From: an uncultured Collinsella sp.
Lineage (GTDB): Bacteria; Actinomycetota; Coriobacteriia; Coriobacteriales; Coriobacteriaceae
Length of the DNA: 14,319 nt
Reading direction: 5' to 3'
NCBI GenBank assembly: GCA_900550205.1
Contig: URRJ01000042.1
Coordinates: 1 to 14,319, forward strand
Made by a program: the position numbers and the translations under genes
Shown here: in pieces, positions 6,908 through 14,017 of the stretch
How the letters are laid out: the number at the start of each line of letters is the position of its first letter
Position numbering within the stretch: the stretch's first letter is position 1
Notes under the pieces: generated by a model
Told to the model about the DNA's origin: nothing
Databases searched by the model: none
Seen by the model: the letters and a program-made list of their open reading frames with translations, nothing else

Positions 6908-9004
6908 TTACTTTTTGCGGGCAAGCTCACCGATGTTGGCGATGCCGGAGAACACGGCCTCGAAGCGGTTGAGCAGCTTAAGGCGATTATCGCGAAGCTG
7001 CTCGTCCTTGTCCATGACCATAACCTCGTCGAAGAAGCGGTCGATGGGCGCGCGCAGAGCGGCGAGCGCGGCAAATGCGGCCGGGTAGTCCTCGGCAGCA
7101 AGGGCGGCATCGACAGCGGTCTGTGCAGCCTCGGAGGCATCGGCGAGCGCGAGCTCGGCCTCGCCCATCAGGCTGCGGTCGTACTCCGCGCCCAGCTCGG
7201 GCTTGGAGATATGCGCGGCACGAGCATAGGCGGTGGCCAGGTTGTCAAAGGTCTCGGCGTCGTTCTTGCGGGCCTCGTCGAGGGCGGCGCAGCGGGCGAA
7301 GAAGACCGACGGCGCGATGATGTGCACCGCGGAGACGGCGGCAACAGTATCCGCCGGGATCTTCTCATCACGGGCCATGCTCACCAGACGGCCGTGGAAG
7401 AAGTCGCAAACCTGCTGGGCGACCTCGGCGGCGTCGAACTCGATGCCCTGCTCGCTATAGAGCTCAAGGGCGAAGTCGATGAGCGACGTGGGGTCGATCG
7501 GCAGACGGTCGCGCAGGATGTTGATGATGCCGATGGCGGCACGACGCAGCGCGTAGGGGTCCGAAGAACCGGTCGGAGGCTCTCCGATGGCAAAGATACC
7601 GGCGATGGTATCGAGCTTGTCGGCGCAGGCCACGATGCAGCCAGCGGTGCCCTCGGGCAACTCGTCACCGGCAAAGCGGGGGCGATAGTGATCGCGGATG
7701 GCATGGGCGACCTCGTCGTTCTCCCCCATCGCGGTCGCGTAATAACCGCCCATCACGCCCTGCTGGCTTGTAAACTCGACGACGGCGTTAGACACCAGGT
7801 CGGCCTTGCACAGGTGCGCGGCACGGCCGGCGTCGGCTGCCAGGTGAGCACCCAGGTGTGCCTCGCGGGCAATCGCAAGCGCAAGCTGCTCAATGCGCTC
7901 GGACTTGGCAAGCACGCTGCCGAGCTTCTCCTGGAAGGCGACCTTGGCCAGGCGCTCACGGAACTCGTCGAGGGAGATCTTCAGGTCCTCCTCGTAGAAG
8001 AACTTGGCGTCGTCCAGACGGGCACGCACGACGCGCTCGTTGCCGTCAATCACGCGCTCGGCGTTCTCGGGCTTGCTGTTAGAAACGACCACGAACTCAC
8101 GCGTCAGTTTGCCTTCGCCGTCATAGATCGGGAAGTAGCGCTGATTGGTGAGCATGGACTCGCAGATGATCTCGTGCGGGACCTTGAGGAACTCCTCATC
8201 GAAGGTACCGACGAGCACCGTCGGCCACTCGCAGAGGTTGATGACCTCCTCAAAGACCTTCTTGGGCGTATCGACGTGGCAGCCGGGGCGCGCAGCCTCA
8301 ACCTCGGCGATACCGGCAAGGATGGCCTCACGACGACGCTCGGCAGAAAGCACGCCGGCGTCCTCGAGCACCTGCTCGTAAACAGCGGGGCTGGCGACCA
8401 CATGGTCACCGGGACCGAGCACGCGATGACCACGCGTGGTGTTGCCACTCGTCACGTCGGCAAACGACACGGGCACAACGTCCTCGCCCAGAAGGCAGCA
8501 GATCCAACGAACCGGACGAACAAAGGTCGCATGCTCGTGACCCCAACGCTGAGAGCGGTAGTTGGGCCACTGCAGGCCGGCGATAGTCTTCTCGCATAGC
8601 GCGGTCAGAATCGGCGTAGCCGGTTCAGAAGGAATATTCTTCTCGGCAAAGACGTACTCGCGGCCGTCGGTGTCCTCGCGACGGATCAGATCCTCGGCAG
8701 CCACACCGCACTTGCGGGCAAAGCCCTGGGCGGCCTTGGTGGCGTTACCGTCAGCGTCGAACGCGATATTTGCCGCGGGGCCGCGCTTAACCTCGTGGAC
8801 CTCGTCGGTCGCAGTGGCGACATTGGCCACGAGTGCAGCCAGGCGACGCGGGCTCGAGATCACACGGACCTCGCCGTGGGCCAGGCCGGCATCGTCCAAA
8901 CCCTTGGCGATCATGGTGCCAAGCTGCTTGACGGCATTGTTCAGCGGCGCGGAGGGCATCTCCTCCGTACCGATCTCAAACAGGAAATCCTTAGCGTCTG
9001 CCAT
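6908..9004 (-). CDS. glyS: Glycyl-tRNA synthetase beta subunit
   Basis: A 698-residue beta subunit of the heterotetrameric (alpha2beta2) glycyl-tRNA synthetase, which recognises tRNA-Gly and carries the anticodon-binding region. Recognisable blocks are the N-terminal FLFEIGTEEMP, MLTNQRYFPI at residues 284-293, the TSQQGVMGGYYA stretch, DKLDT at about 462-466 followed by GIFAIGEPPTGSSDPYALRR, and a helical C-terminal DALR-type domain. The length is normal for the family. The ATG at 9004 lies three bases after the glyQ stop, with a purine-rich GGAAGGCGAGG inside the end of glyQ as the ribosome-binding region, so translation is probably coupled to the alpha subunit. Confidence 0.98.
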   Translation of the reverse strand: MADAKDFLFEIGTEEMPSAPLNNAVKQLGTMIAKGLDDAGLAHGEVRVISSPRRLAALVANVATATDEVHEVKRGPAANIAFDADGNATKAAQGFARKCGVAAEDLIRREDTDGREYVFAEKNIPSEPATPILTALCEKTIAGLQWPNYRSQRWGHEHATFVRPVRWICCLLGEDVVPVSFADVTSGNTTRGHRVLGPGDHVVASPAVYEQVLEDAGVLSAERRREAILAGIAEVEAARPGCHVDTPKKVFEEVINLCEWPTVLVGTFDEEFLKVPHEIICESMLTNQRYFPIYDGEGKLTREFVVVSNSKPENAERVIDGNERVVRARLDDAKFFYEEDLKISLDEFRERLAKVAFQEKLGSVLAKSERIEQLALAIAREAHLGAHLAADAGRAAHLCKADLVSNAVVEFTSQQGVMGGYYATAMGENDEVAHAIRDHYRPRFAGDELPEGTAGCIVACADKLDTIAGIFAIGEPPTGSSDPYALRRAAIGIINILRDRLPIDPTSLIDFALELYSEQGIEFDAAEVAQQVCDFFHGRLVSMARDEKIPADTVAAVSAVHIIAPSVFFARCAALDEARKNDAETFDNLATAYARAAHISKPELGAEYDRSLMGEAELALADASEAAQTAVDAALAAEDYPAAFAALAALRAPIDRFFDEVMVMDKDEQLRDNRLKLLNRFEAVFSGIANIGELARKK

Positions 9005-9007
9005 GGC

Positions 9008-9919
9008 TTACGCCACCTCGCCTTCCTGATCGGCATTCTCGTTGACTCCGGCGACCTCGGCCATGTAGGCCTCGCAGCACGCCTTGGCGACGGCGCGGAC
9101 GCGCAGGATGTAGTTGGCGCGCTCGACCGCGGACAGGGCGCCACGGGCGTCGAGCAAGTTGAAGGCGTGGCTGCACTTCATGACGCAGTCATACGCCGGC
9201 AGCGGAAGCTTGCGCTCCAGGCAGGAGTGGCACTCGGCCTCGTAGTCGTCAAACTTCTGACGCATCATCTCGACGTTGGCGACCTCAAAGTTGTAGGCGC
9301 TAAACTCGCGCTCGTTCTCCAAGAACACGTCGCCATAGGTCATGGGCGTGCCGTCGGGCAGATAGCTCCACACCAGATCGTAGACGGAGTTGACTCCCTG
9401 AGCGTACATGGCGATACGCTCCAGACCGTAGGTGATCTCGACGGGCACGGGGTCGACCTCGATACCGCCCACCTGCTGGAAGTACGTGAACTGCGTAACC
9501 TCCATGCCGTTGAGCCAGACCTCCCAGCCAAGGCCCCAGGCGCCGAGCGTCGGGCTCTCCCAGTCGTCCTCGACAAAGCGGACGTCATGGTCGTTAGGGT
9601 CCAGGCCAATGGCGGCCAGCGAACCCAGGTAGAGCTCCTGGGCGTTGACCGGCGAGGGCTTGATGAGCACCTGGAACTGATAGTAGTGCTGCATGCGGTT
9701 GGGGTTCTCGCCGTAGCGGCCGTCGGCGGGACGGCGGCAAGGCTGCGCATAGCAGGTGCGCCACTCGGCGGGACCGAGCGAGCGCAGCGTGGTCGCGGTA
9801 TGGAAGGTACCGGCACCGACCTCGGAGTCATAGGGCTGCATGATGACGCAGCCCTGCTCGCCCCAGTACTGCTGGAGGCGCAGGATGATGTCTTGGAAGG
9901 AAAGCGATGAAGCGTTCAT
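9008..9919 (-). CDS. glyQ: Glycyl-tRNA synthetase alpha subunit
   Basis: A 303-residue class II catalytic subunit that activates glycine with ATP and pairs with GlyS. Family-specific blocks are QPYDSEVGAGTFH at residues 28-40 and ENPNRMQHYYQFQV from residue 71; GLERIAMYAQGVNSVYDL lies in the motif 3 region. The start is ATG at 9919, with a GAGGGG further upstream (about 12 bases) and a closer AGAGG. The 59-base gap after lepB contains a -10-like TATAGT (9971-9966) but no matching -35, so glyQ is probably read from the rpsP operon with a possible internal start. No T-box leader fits in this gap. Confidence 0.98.
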   Translation of the reverse strand: MNASSLSFQDIILRLQQYWGEQGCVIMQPYDSEVGAGTFHTATTLRSLGPAEWRTCYAQPCRRPADGRYGENPNRMQHYYQFQVLIKPSPVNAQELYLGSLAAIGLDPNDHDVRFVEDDWESPTLGAWGLGWEVWLNGMEVTQFTYFQQVGGIEVDPVPVEITYGLERIAMYAQGVNSVYDLVWSYLPDGTPMTYGDVFLENEREFSAYNFEVANVEMMRQKFDDYEAECHSCLERKLPLPAYDCVMKCSHAFNLLDARGALSAVERANYILRVRAVAKACCEAYMAEVAGVNENADQEGEVA

Positions 9920-9978
9920 GCCTCTAATATCCCCTCGTCGAAACGATTACACGGTTAGGTACTGTACTATAGCGGTTT

Positions 9979-10542
9979 TTAGTCGATAGCGCCCAGACGG
10001 TTGAGCGGCCAGTAACGCACGAGCGCCACGGCAATCAGGTCCGAACGGTCGACCGGGCCAAAGTAGCGTGAGTCGGCTGAATTCTCGCGGTTGTCGCCCA
10101 TCACCCACACGCAGTCGTCGGGGACGGTGTAGGGATAGCTCACCTGGGCGGCGGGCGCCTGGACCGAAAGCGGCCAGCTCATGCCGGTCGTATAGTCCTC
10201 GTCGAGAGCCTGGCCGTCGACGACGACCTTGCCGTCCTGCAGGTCAACGGTCTGGCCGGCCGTGGCAATGACGCGCTTCACCAGCACATCATGCTCGGAG
10301 GTGCCATCGGGGTTGTGGAATACCACGATGTCGCCTTGGCTGACGGGTTGGCCGAGCTCGAGGCTCACCTTTTGCGCCAGGATCTGGTCGCCAATCTCGA
10401 TCGTGGACTCCATGGAGCCAGTGGGCACCACAAAGGGTTCGATCACAAAGGTACGGATCAAGAAGGTGGCGGCGAGCGCGATGACGACGACCGCAATCCA
10501 CTCAAAGGCACCCCTCAGGGCAGAATGCTGCGATGGAACCAT
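9979..10542 (-). CDS. lepB: Signal peptidase I
   Basis: A 187-residue membrane-anchored serine protease (S26) that removes signal peptides from secreted preproteins. One N-terminal membrane segment covers about residues 13-30, so the catalytic domain faces outward. Catalytic Ser43 lies in VPTGSMEST and the general base Lys89 in LVKRVIA. The box GDNRENSADSRYFGPV is near the C-terminus, which ends without a second membrane anchor. The ATG at 10542 is preferred because GAGGAG lies five bases upstream; a GTG at 10548 overlaps the trmD stop and is less well placed. The start is two bases after the trmD stop. In many genomes rplS sits between trmD and lepB, but not here. Confidence 0.96.
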   Translation of the reverse strand: MVPSQHSALRGAFEWIAVVVIALAATFLIRTFVIEPFVVPTGSMESTIEIGDQILAQKVSLELGQPVSQGDIVVFHNPDGTSEHDVLVKRVIATAGQTVDLQDGKVVVDGQALDEDYTTGMSWPLSVQAPAAQVSYPYTVPDDCVWVMGDNRENSADSRYFGPVDRSDLIAVALVRYWPLNRLGAID

Positions 10543-10544
10543 TC

Positions 10545-11303
10545 TCACTCCTCACTCTGCGAATACGAAGCGTCCAGGATCTCCTGCGCGTACGCGCGCT
10601 CCTGGGGCGTAAGGCGCGCCGTCTCGATCAGGTCGGGACGCCAGCGACAGGTGCGCTCGATGGCATTCTTGCGACGCCAGGCATCGACCTTAGCGTGATC
10701 GCCGCTCACGAGCACCGGGGGCACACCTTCGCCATTGAACTCGGCGGGGCGGGTGTACTGCGCGTACTCGAGAAGGCCTCCGTCCTCGGCGGTCGAGAAC
10801 GACTCGTCCACGTTGCTCATCTCATCGCCCAGGGCACCGGGAATGAGGCGCACGACGGCATCGGCAACGACCATGGCAGGTAGCTCGCCACCCGTAAGCA
10901 CGTAGTCGCCGATCGACAGACGCTCGTCGGCATACGCATACGCGCGCTCGTCGACGCCTTCGTAGCGGCTGCAGACAAACAGCAGACGCTCGCTTTTGAG
11001 CAGGCGCTCGGCCACATGCTGCGTAAAGGGCTCGCCACAGGGGGTAAAGAACACCACGGTGGGCTTGGGACCCTCGGAGCTAATAGCCTCGATGGCCTCG
11101 GCAATAGGCTCGACCTTCATGAGCATGCCCTGCCCGCCGCCGTACGGCTCGTCATCGACGGTGCGATGACGGTCGTGCGTCCAGTCGCGCAGGTTATAGG
11201 CCTTAAAATCAAAAAGGCCGGCCTTGCGGGCACGGCCCAAAATCGACGTGGACATAACGGGCTCAAACATCTCGGGAAAGACCGAAAGGGTCTCGATTAG
11301 CAT
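10545..11303 (-). CDS. trmD: tRNA (guanine-N1)-methyltransferase TrmD
   Basis: A 252-residue SPOUT methyltransferase that makes m1G37 in tRNAs with SAM, preventing +1 frameshifting. The motifs seen are TVDDEPYGGGQGML, RYEGVDER at residues 113-120, the knot loop IGDYVLTGGELPAM from 131, and YTRPAEF. By alignment from memory to E. coli TrmD (EDSF, Asp169) the corresponding stretch here is DESF. The proposed general base is therefore Glu167 rather than Asp, with Asp166 beside it, and three extra residues follow before GGLLEY. ATG at 11303 follows GGAGG by five bases. The rimM-trmD gap is 10 bases. Confidence 0.97.
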   Translation of the reverse strand: MLIETLSVFPEMFEPVMSTSILGRARKAGLFDFKAYNLRDWTHDRHRTVDDEPYGGGQGMLMKVEPIAEAIEAISSEGPKPTVVFFTPCGEPFTQHVAERLLKSERLLFVCSRYEGVDERAYAYADERLSIGDYVLTGGELPAMVVADAVVRLIPGALGDEMSNVDESFSTAEDGGLLEYAQYTRPAEFNGEGVPPVLVSGDHAKVDAWRRKNAIERTCRWRPDLIETARLTPQERAYAQEILDASYSQSEE

Positions 11304-11313
11304 GTTGACCTCC

Positions 11314-11835
11314 CTACTTGTCCATATCGATCAAGCCGTCCATAACGTGGACGGAAATTGTTCCTGTGTCGGGAAGATCGAGCACAACCTGCTCGATCAC
11401 GGGAATCAGTACCTCGCCGTACTGATCGCCCTCGACAACCCAAACATCGTTGGCGGGCGTCGACATGATCTCGACAATCGTGCCGAGCGAACCGAAGCGT
11501 TCGTCGACCACCTCGCGACCCATCAGGTCGGTATAGGCGGCGTCGAGCGAATCGAGCTCAAAGTCGTCACGATTTGCCAGCACGTAACATCCGGTGATGC
11601 CCTCGGCGGCCGTCAAGTCGTCAATGCCCTCAAACGAGACCAGATCGCCATCGCCCGTATCGGTGACGGATACGACCGTGCAAAAACGGTCGCGCTTGAG
11701 CGCCGGCGGCGTCAGGGCGACGCGCATACCCGGCTCCAATACAGAAGGAAGCCCCCGCAGCGGCTGCGCGAGGACCTCCCCCTTTCTTCCGTGCGGCTTG
11801 ACCACACGGGCGATGTTTTTGTACTGGGACCTCAA
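11314..11835 (-). CDS. rimM: 16S rRNA processing protein RimM
   Basis: A 173-residue ribosome maturation factor that binds S19 and helps assemble the 30S head. An N-terminal RimM beta-barrel begins ARVVKPHGRKGEV; the C-terminal PRC barrel contains FGSLGTIVEIMSTPANDVWVV, shown here in part as GTIVEIMSTPANDVWVV, and the closing VIPVIEQ-type strand (LIPVIEQVVLDL). The best start is TTG at 11835, four bases after the khpA stop. Its ribosome-binding site is weak (AGGACT close by), so translation probably relies on coupling with khpA. No ATG lies close enough to serve instead. Confidence 0.95.
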   Translation of the reverse strand: MRSQYKNIARVVKPHGRKGEVLAQPLRGLPSVLEPGMRVALTPPALKRDRFCTVVSVTDTGDGDLVSFEGIDDLTAAEGITGCYVLANRDDFELDSLDAAYTDLMGREVVDERFGSLGTIVEIMSTPANDVWVVEGDQYGEVLIPVIEQVVLDLPDTGTISVHVMDGLIDMDK

Positions 11836-11839
11836 AGTC

Positions 11840-12124
11840 CTAGCCCAGAACCTCTACCTCGACAGAGGTGTCGAGGCGAGCGGCCAATGCACGGGCGAGC
11901 GTGCGAATGGCCTTGATGGTACGGCCACGACGGCCGATGACCTTAGCGACGTCACCCTCGGCAACCGAAACCTCAATCGTAGAAGCGTCGTCGCCATCGA
12001 TGACCTCGAGGCTCACGGAATCCGGGTCGTCGACGATCTGAACAACGAGATATTCGACGAGATCGGCGATGCGATCTGAGAGCATTGCCTCACCCTCGAG
12101 CTGTGCAGCGTCAACCTCAGGCAC
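11840..12124 (-). CDS. khpA: KH-domain RNA-binding protein KhpA
   Basis: A 94-residue single-KH protein (YlqC family). It contains the GXXG RNA-binding loop in VIGRRGRTIKAIRTL. In Firmicutes KhpA pairs with KhpB (Jag) and acts in RNA binding linked to cell division and envelope control; KhpB is not in this window. GTG at 12124 is supported by GAGGAG six bases upstream and by the three-base gap after rpsP. An internal ATG at 12085, preceded by GAGG, would give the more usual 81-residue length, so the first 13 residues are uncertain. The position between rpsP and rimM is the conserved one. Confidence 0.94.
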   Translation of the reverse strand: MPEVDAAQLEGEAMLSDRIADLVEYLVVQIVDDPDSVSLEVIDGDDASTIEVSVAEGDVAKVIGRRGRTIKAIRTLARALAARLDTSVEVEVLG

Positions 12125-12127
12125 GAT

Positions 12128-12469
12128 TTACTCCTCGGCGCCCTCAGCGGCCTCAGCGGCAGCCTTAGCGGCCTCGGCCTCTTTGGCGAGCTGCTTCTTG
12201 GACTTCTTGACGACGGTCTCGGTCTTCTCGCCCTCGTTGGCGGCCTTGACCAGAGCGGCGACGGCGTCGGTGAGCTGAGCGCCCTTGGACTGCCAGTCGG
12301 CGATCTTCTCGAGATCGAGGTTGATGGTCTTGGGGGCGGTCATCGGGTTGTAGCGGCCAACCTCCTCGATGATACGACCGTCACGCGGGGCGCGGGAATC
12401 GGCGACGACGACACGGTAGTACGGACGCTTCTTAGCGCCGTGACGAGCAAGGCGAATCTTGACTGCCAA
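12128..12469 (-). CDS. rpsP: 30S ribosomal protein S16
   Basis: A 113-residue S16, an assembly protein of the 30S body. The S16 core covers residues 1-80, beginning MAVKIRLARHGAKKRPYYR. A lysine/alanine/glutamate-rich tail from about residue 81 (VVKKSKKQLAKEAEAAK) lengthens it, as in many actinobacterial S16 proteins. The start is TTG at 12469: GGAGGAG lies six bases upstream and this is where S16 sequences normally begin. The frame is open a further 12 codons upstream, but that stretch includes the ribosome-binding site. It is the first gene of the translation operon, divergent from dinB. Confidence 0.97.
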   Translation of the reverse strand: MAVKIRLARHGAKKRPYYRVVVADSRAPRDGRIIEEVGRYNPMTAPKTINLDLEKIADWQSKGAQLTDAVAALVKAANEGEKTETVVKKSKKQLAKEAEAAKAAAEAAEGAEE

Positions 12470-12525
12470 AGGAAACTCCTCCAACCAAGCAGCTTTAGGC
12501 TGCAACTACAAACAAACAGTTGAAC

Positions 12526-12554
12526 ATAATACGCCATCGACGCGGGCAGGTGAA
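12526..12554 (-). promoter_or_regulatory. Probable promoter of the rpsP operon
   Basis: On the minus strand TTCACC (12554-12549), a 17-base spacer and TATTAT (12531-12526) resemble a housekeeping promoter. Transcription would start near 12519, giving a leader of about 50 bases that holds a small hairpin (GCAGC/GCTGC, 12503-12489) just before the ribosome-binding site. A second, weaker candidate is TTGCAA (12626-12621) with TAAGAT (12604-12599). Confidence 0.5.
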
Positions 12555-12658
12555 GTCCGTGAGACCAACTTCTTCGGTGTAGTCGAAGGCAAATCCATAT
12601 CTTAGACAAGAATTCGCGATTTGCAAGCACATCCACGCACCCCACATGAGCTGCGCGG

Positions 12659-12664
12659 TATACT
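12659..12664 (+). promoter_or_regulatory. Possible dinB -10 element
   Basis: TATACT ends seven bases before the dinB ATG, so transcription would begin at or next to the start codon. No -35 match lies 16-18 bases upstream. No Shine-Dalgarno sequence is visible, which is consistent with a leaderless mRNA. Confidence 0.4.
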
Positions 12665-12670
12665 CATGCC

Positions 12671-13924
12671 ATGAAAAGACGCGAACATACATACGGTTAT
12701 GAGGATGCTGCAGGCGTCACGCCGCCGCCCTGGACGGGTCCCGCGGTGGGCCTGATGGACCTCGATGCGTTTTTTGCGAGTGTGGAGATGCTCGACCATC
12801 CCGAATGGCGTGGCAAGCCGCTCATCGTGGGCGGCGATGCCGATTCCCGCGGCGTCGTGTCCACCTGCTCCTACGAGGCACGTCGCTTTGGCGTGCACTC
12901 CGCCATGCCCTCGGCCGAGGCACGGCGTCTGTGTCCTCAGGCCATTTGGACACACGGGCACTTCGACCGCTACCGCGAGGTCAGTGCACAGGTCATGGCT
13001 ATCCTTGCCGATGAGACCCCACGCGTAGAGCGCGTGTCGATTGATGAAGCCTTTATCGACATCACGCCGGGTCGCTTTGCACCCGAGGACCCACTGCTGG
13101 TCGCGCGGCGCATCAGTGATCGCGTCGCGGCGCTGGGGGTGACCTGCTCCATTGGCGTCGGCTGCAACAAGACGGTGGCAAAGATCGCAAGCGAGCAGGA
13201 CAAGCCGTTTGGCCTAACCATCGTGCGCCCCGGGACGGAGCAGCGTTTTTTGGCCGTACTTCCGGTGTCCGCCATGAGCGGCATCGGGCGCTCGGCCGAG
13301 GAACGACTGCGCCGCATGCGCATCTATACGCTGGGAGAGCTTTCGCGCGCGCCGGAGTCAACGCTGGCTGCCATTTTTGGCGTGAACGGCGAGCGCATGC
13401 GCCAGCGCGCGTTAGGACTCGAGGTTTCCGAGGTTACGAGCATGGACGAAGAGCGTGAAGTCAAGTCGGTAAGCAATGAGCGCACCTTTGCGAAAGATTT
13501 GACTGAGCGTGGGGATATCGAGGCGGCGATTGCCCTGCTGGGCGAGTCCGTCGGACGACGCCTACGTCGCCAGGGACTGACGGGTGCCACGGTAACGCTT
13601 AAGCTCAAGTATTCGTACGGCAGCGGACGCACGGCACAGCGCCGACTTCCCCACCCCACCGACGACGAGAATATCTTTGTGGCCGTGGCGCTCGAGCTGC
13701 TCGACAATATCTGGCAGGAAGGTATGCACGTGCGCTTGGCGGGTATCGGCATGAGCGACTTCAACCATCAGGGCGGCATTCAGACCGATCTGTTCTGTGA
13801 AGTCGATGATCGCGGCGCCCAATCCAGCGACCGCCGCGACCTCTCCGTAGCAATCGACGCCGTCCGAGATAAATTCGGCGACACCGCCCTATCCTTCGGC
13901 CGTCAATCCCGCTTCAACGATTAG
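12671..13924 (+). CDS. dinB: DNA polymerase IV (DinB, Y family)
   Basis: A 417-residue translesion polymerase, the only plus-strand gene. The palm begins MDLDAFFASVE with catalytic Asp30 and steric-gate Phe35; SIDEAFID supplies Asp125 and Glu126. Next come a helix-hairpin-helix thumb region (SAMSGIGRSAEERLRRM) and the little-finger domain. A clamp-binding-like QTDLF is at residues 371-375, near the C-terminus. The first 25 residues are a polar, proline-containing extension before the usual start of the fold, and no better-placed start with a ribosome-binding site was found. It makes error-prone bypass synthesis possible and is often damage-inducible, but no LexA box was recognised. It diverges from rpsP and converges on rsfS. 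Confidence 0.96.
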   Translation: MKRREHTYGYEDAAGVTPPPWTGPAVGLMDLDAFFASVEMLDHPEWRGKPLIVGGDADSRGVVSTCSYEARRFGVHSAMPSAEARRLCPQAIWTHGHFDRYREVSAQVMAILADETPRVERVSIDEAFIDITPGRFAPEDPLLVARRISDRVAALGVTCSIGVGCNKTVAKIASEQDKPFGLTIVRPGTEQRFLAVLPVSAMSGIGRSAEERLRRMRIYTLGELSRAPESTLAAIFGVNGERMRQRALGLEVSEVTSMDEEREVKSVSNERTFAKDLTERGDIEAAIALLGESVGRRLRRQGLTGATVTLKLKYSYGSGRTAQRRLPHPTDDENIFVAVALELLDNIWQEGMHVRLAGIGMSDFNHQGGIQTDLFCEVDDRGAQSSDRRDLSVAIDAVRDKFGDTALSFGRQSRFND

Positions 13925-13930
13925 TCCCTA

Positions 13931-13976
13931 AGGCAAAAAGAAAGCCGGGCAGCTGCGAATGGTGCAACTGCCCGGC
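13931..13976 (-). terminator. Intrinsic terminator of rsfS
   Basis: On the minus strand GCCGGGCAG (13976-13968) and CTGCCCGGC (13952-13944) form a perfect 9-bp stem, with a further TGC/GCA pairing past a mismatch. TTTCTTTTTG follows. It lies between the convergent rsfS and dinB. The plus-strand side lacks a T tract, so it should not serve dinB efficiently. Confidence 0.88.
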
Positions 13977-14017
13977 GGACGGTAGAGGATAGTTAAAACC
14001 CCGTCCCAAACGAGCTA

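Noticed and set aside
6716..8599. 627-codon plus-strand open frame opposite glyS and the end of the PPDK regulator gene
   Set aside because: Both minus-strand genes are unambiguous, and this frame has no ribosome-binding site or recognisable domain. It is a codon-bias shadow.
8795..9910. 371-codon plus-strand open frame opposite glyQ and the start of glyS
   Set aside because: It is antisense to two conserved synthetase subunits and has no independent support.
9920..9978. T-box riboswitch upstream of glyQ
   Set aside because: T-box control of glyQS is common in Firmicutes, but the gap is only 59 bases and shows no specifier stem or antiterminator.
12503..12535. Ten-codon leader peptide (ATG directly at the rpsP -10 element)
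   Set aside because: The ATG overlaps the proposed -10 and would lie upstream of the transcription start, so it would not be in the mRNA from that promoter.
12660..12710. LexA-like box near the dinB start (CGAAC followed by GGTT)
   Set aside because: The half-sites are poorly matched and wrongly spaced, and the site is inside the coding sequence.
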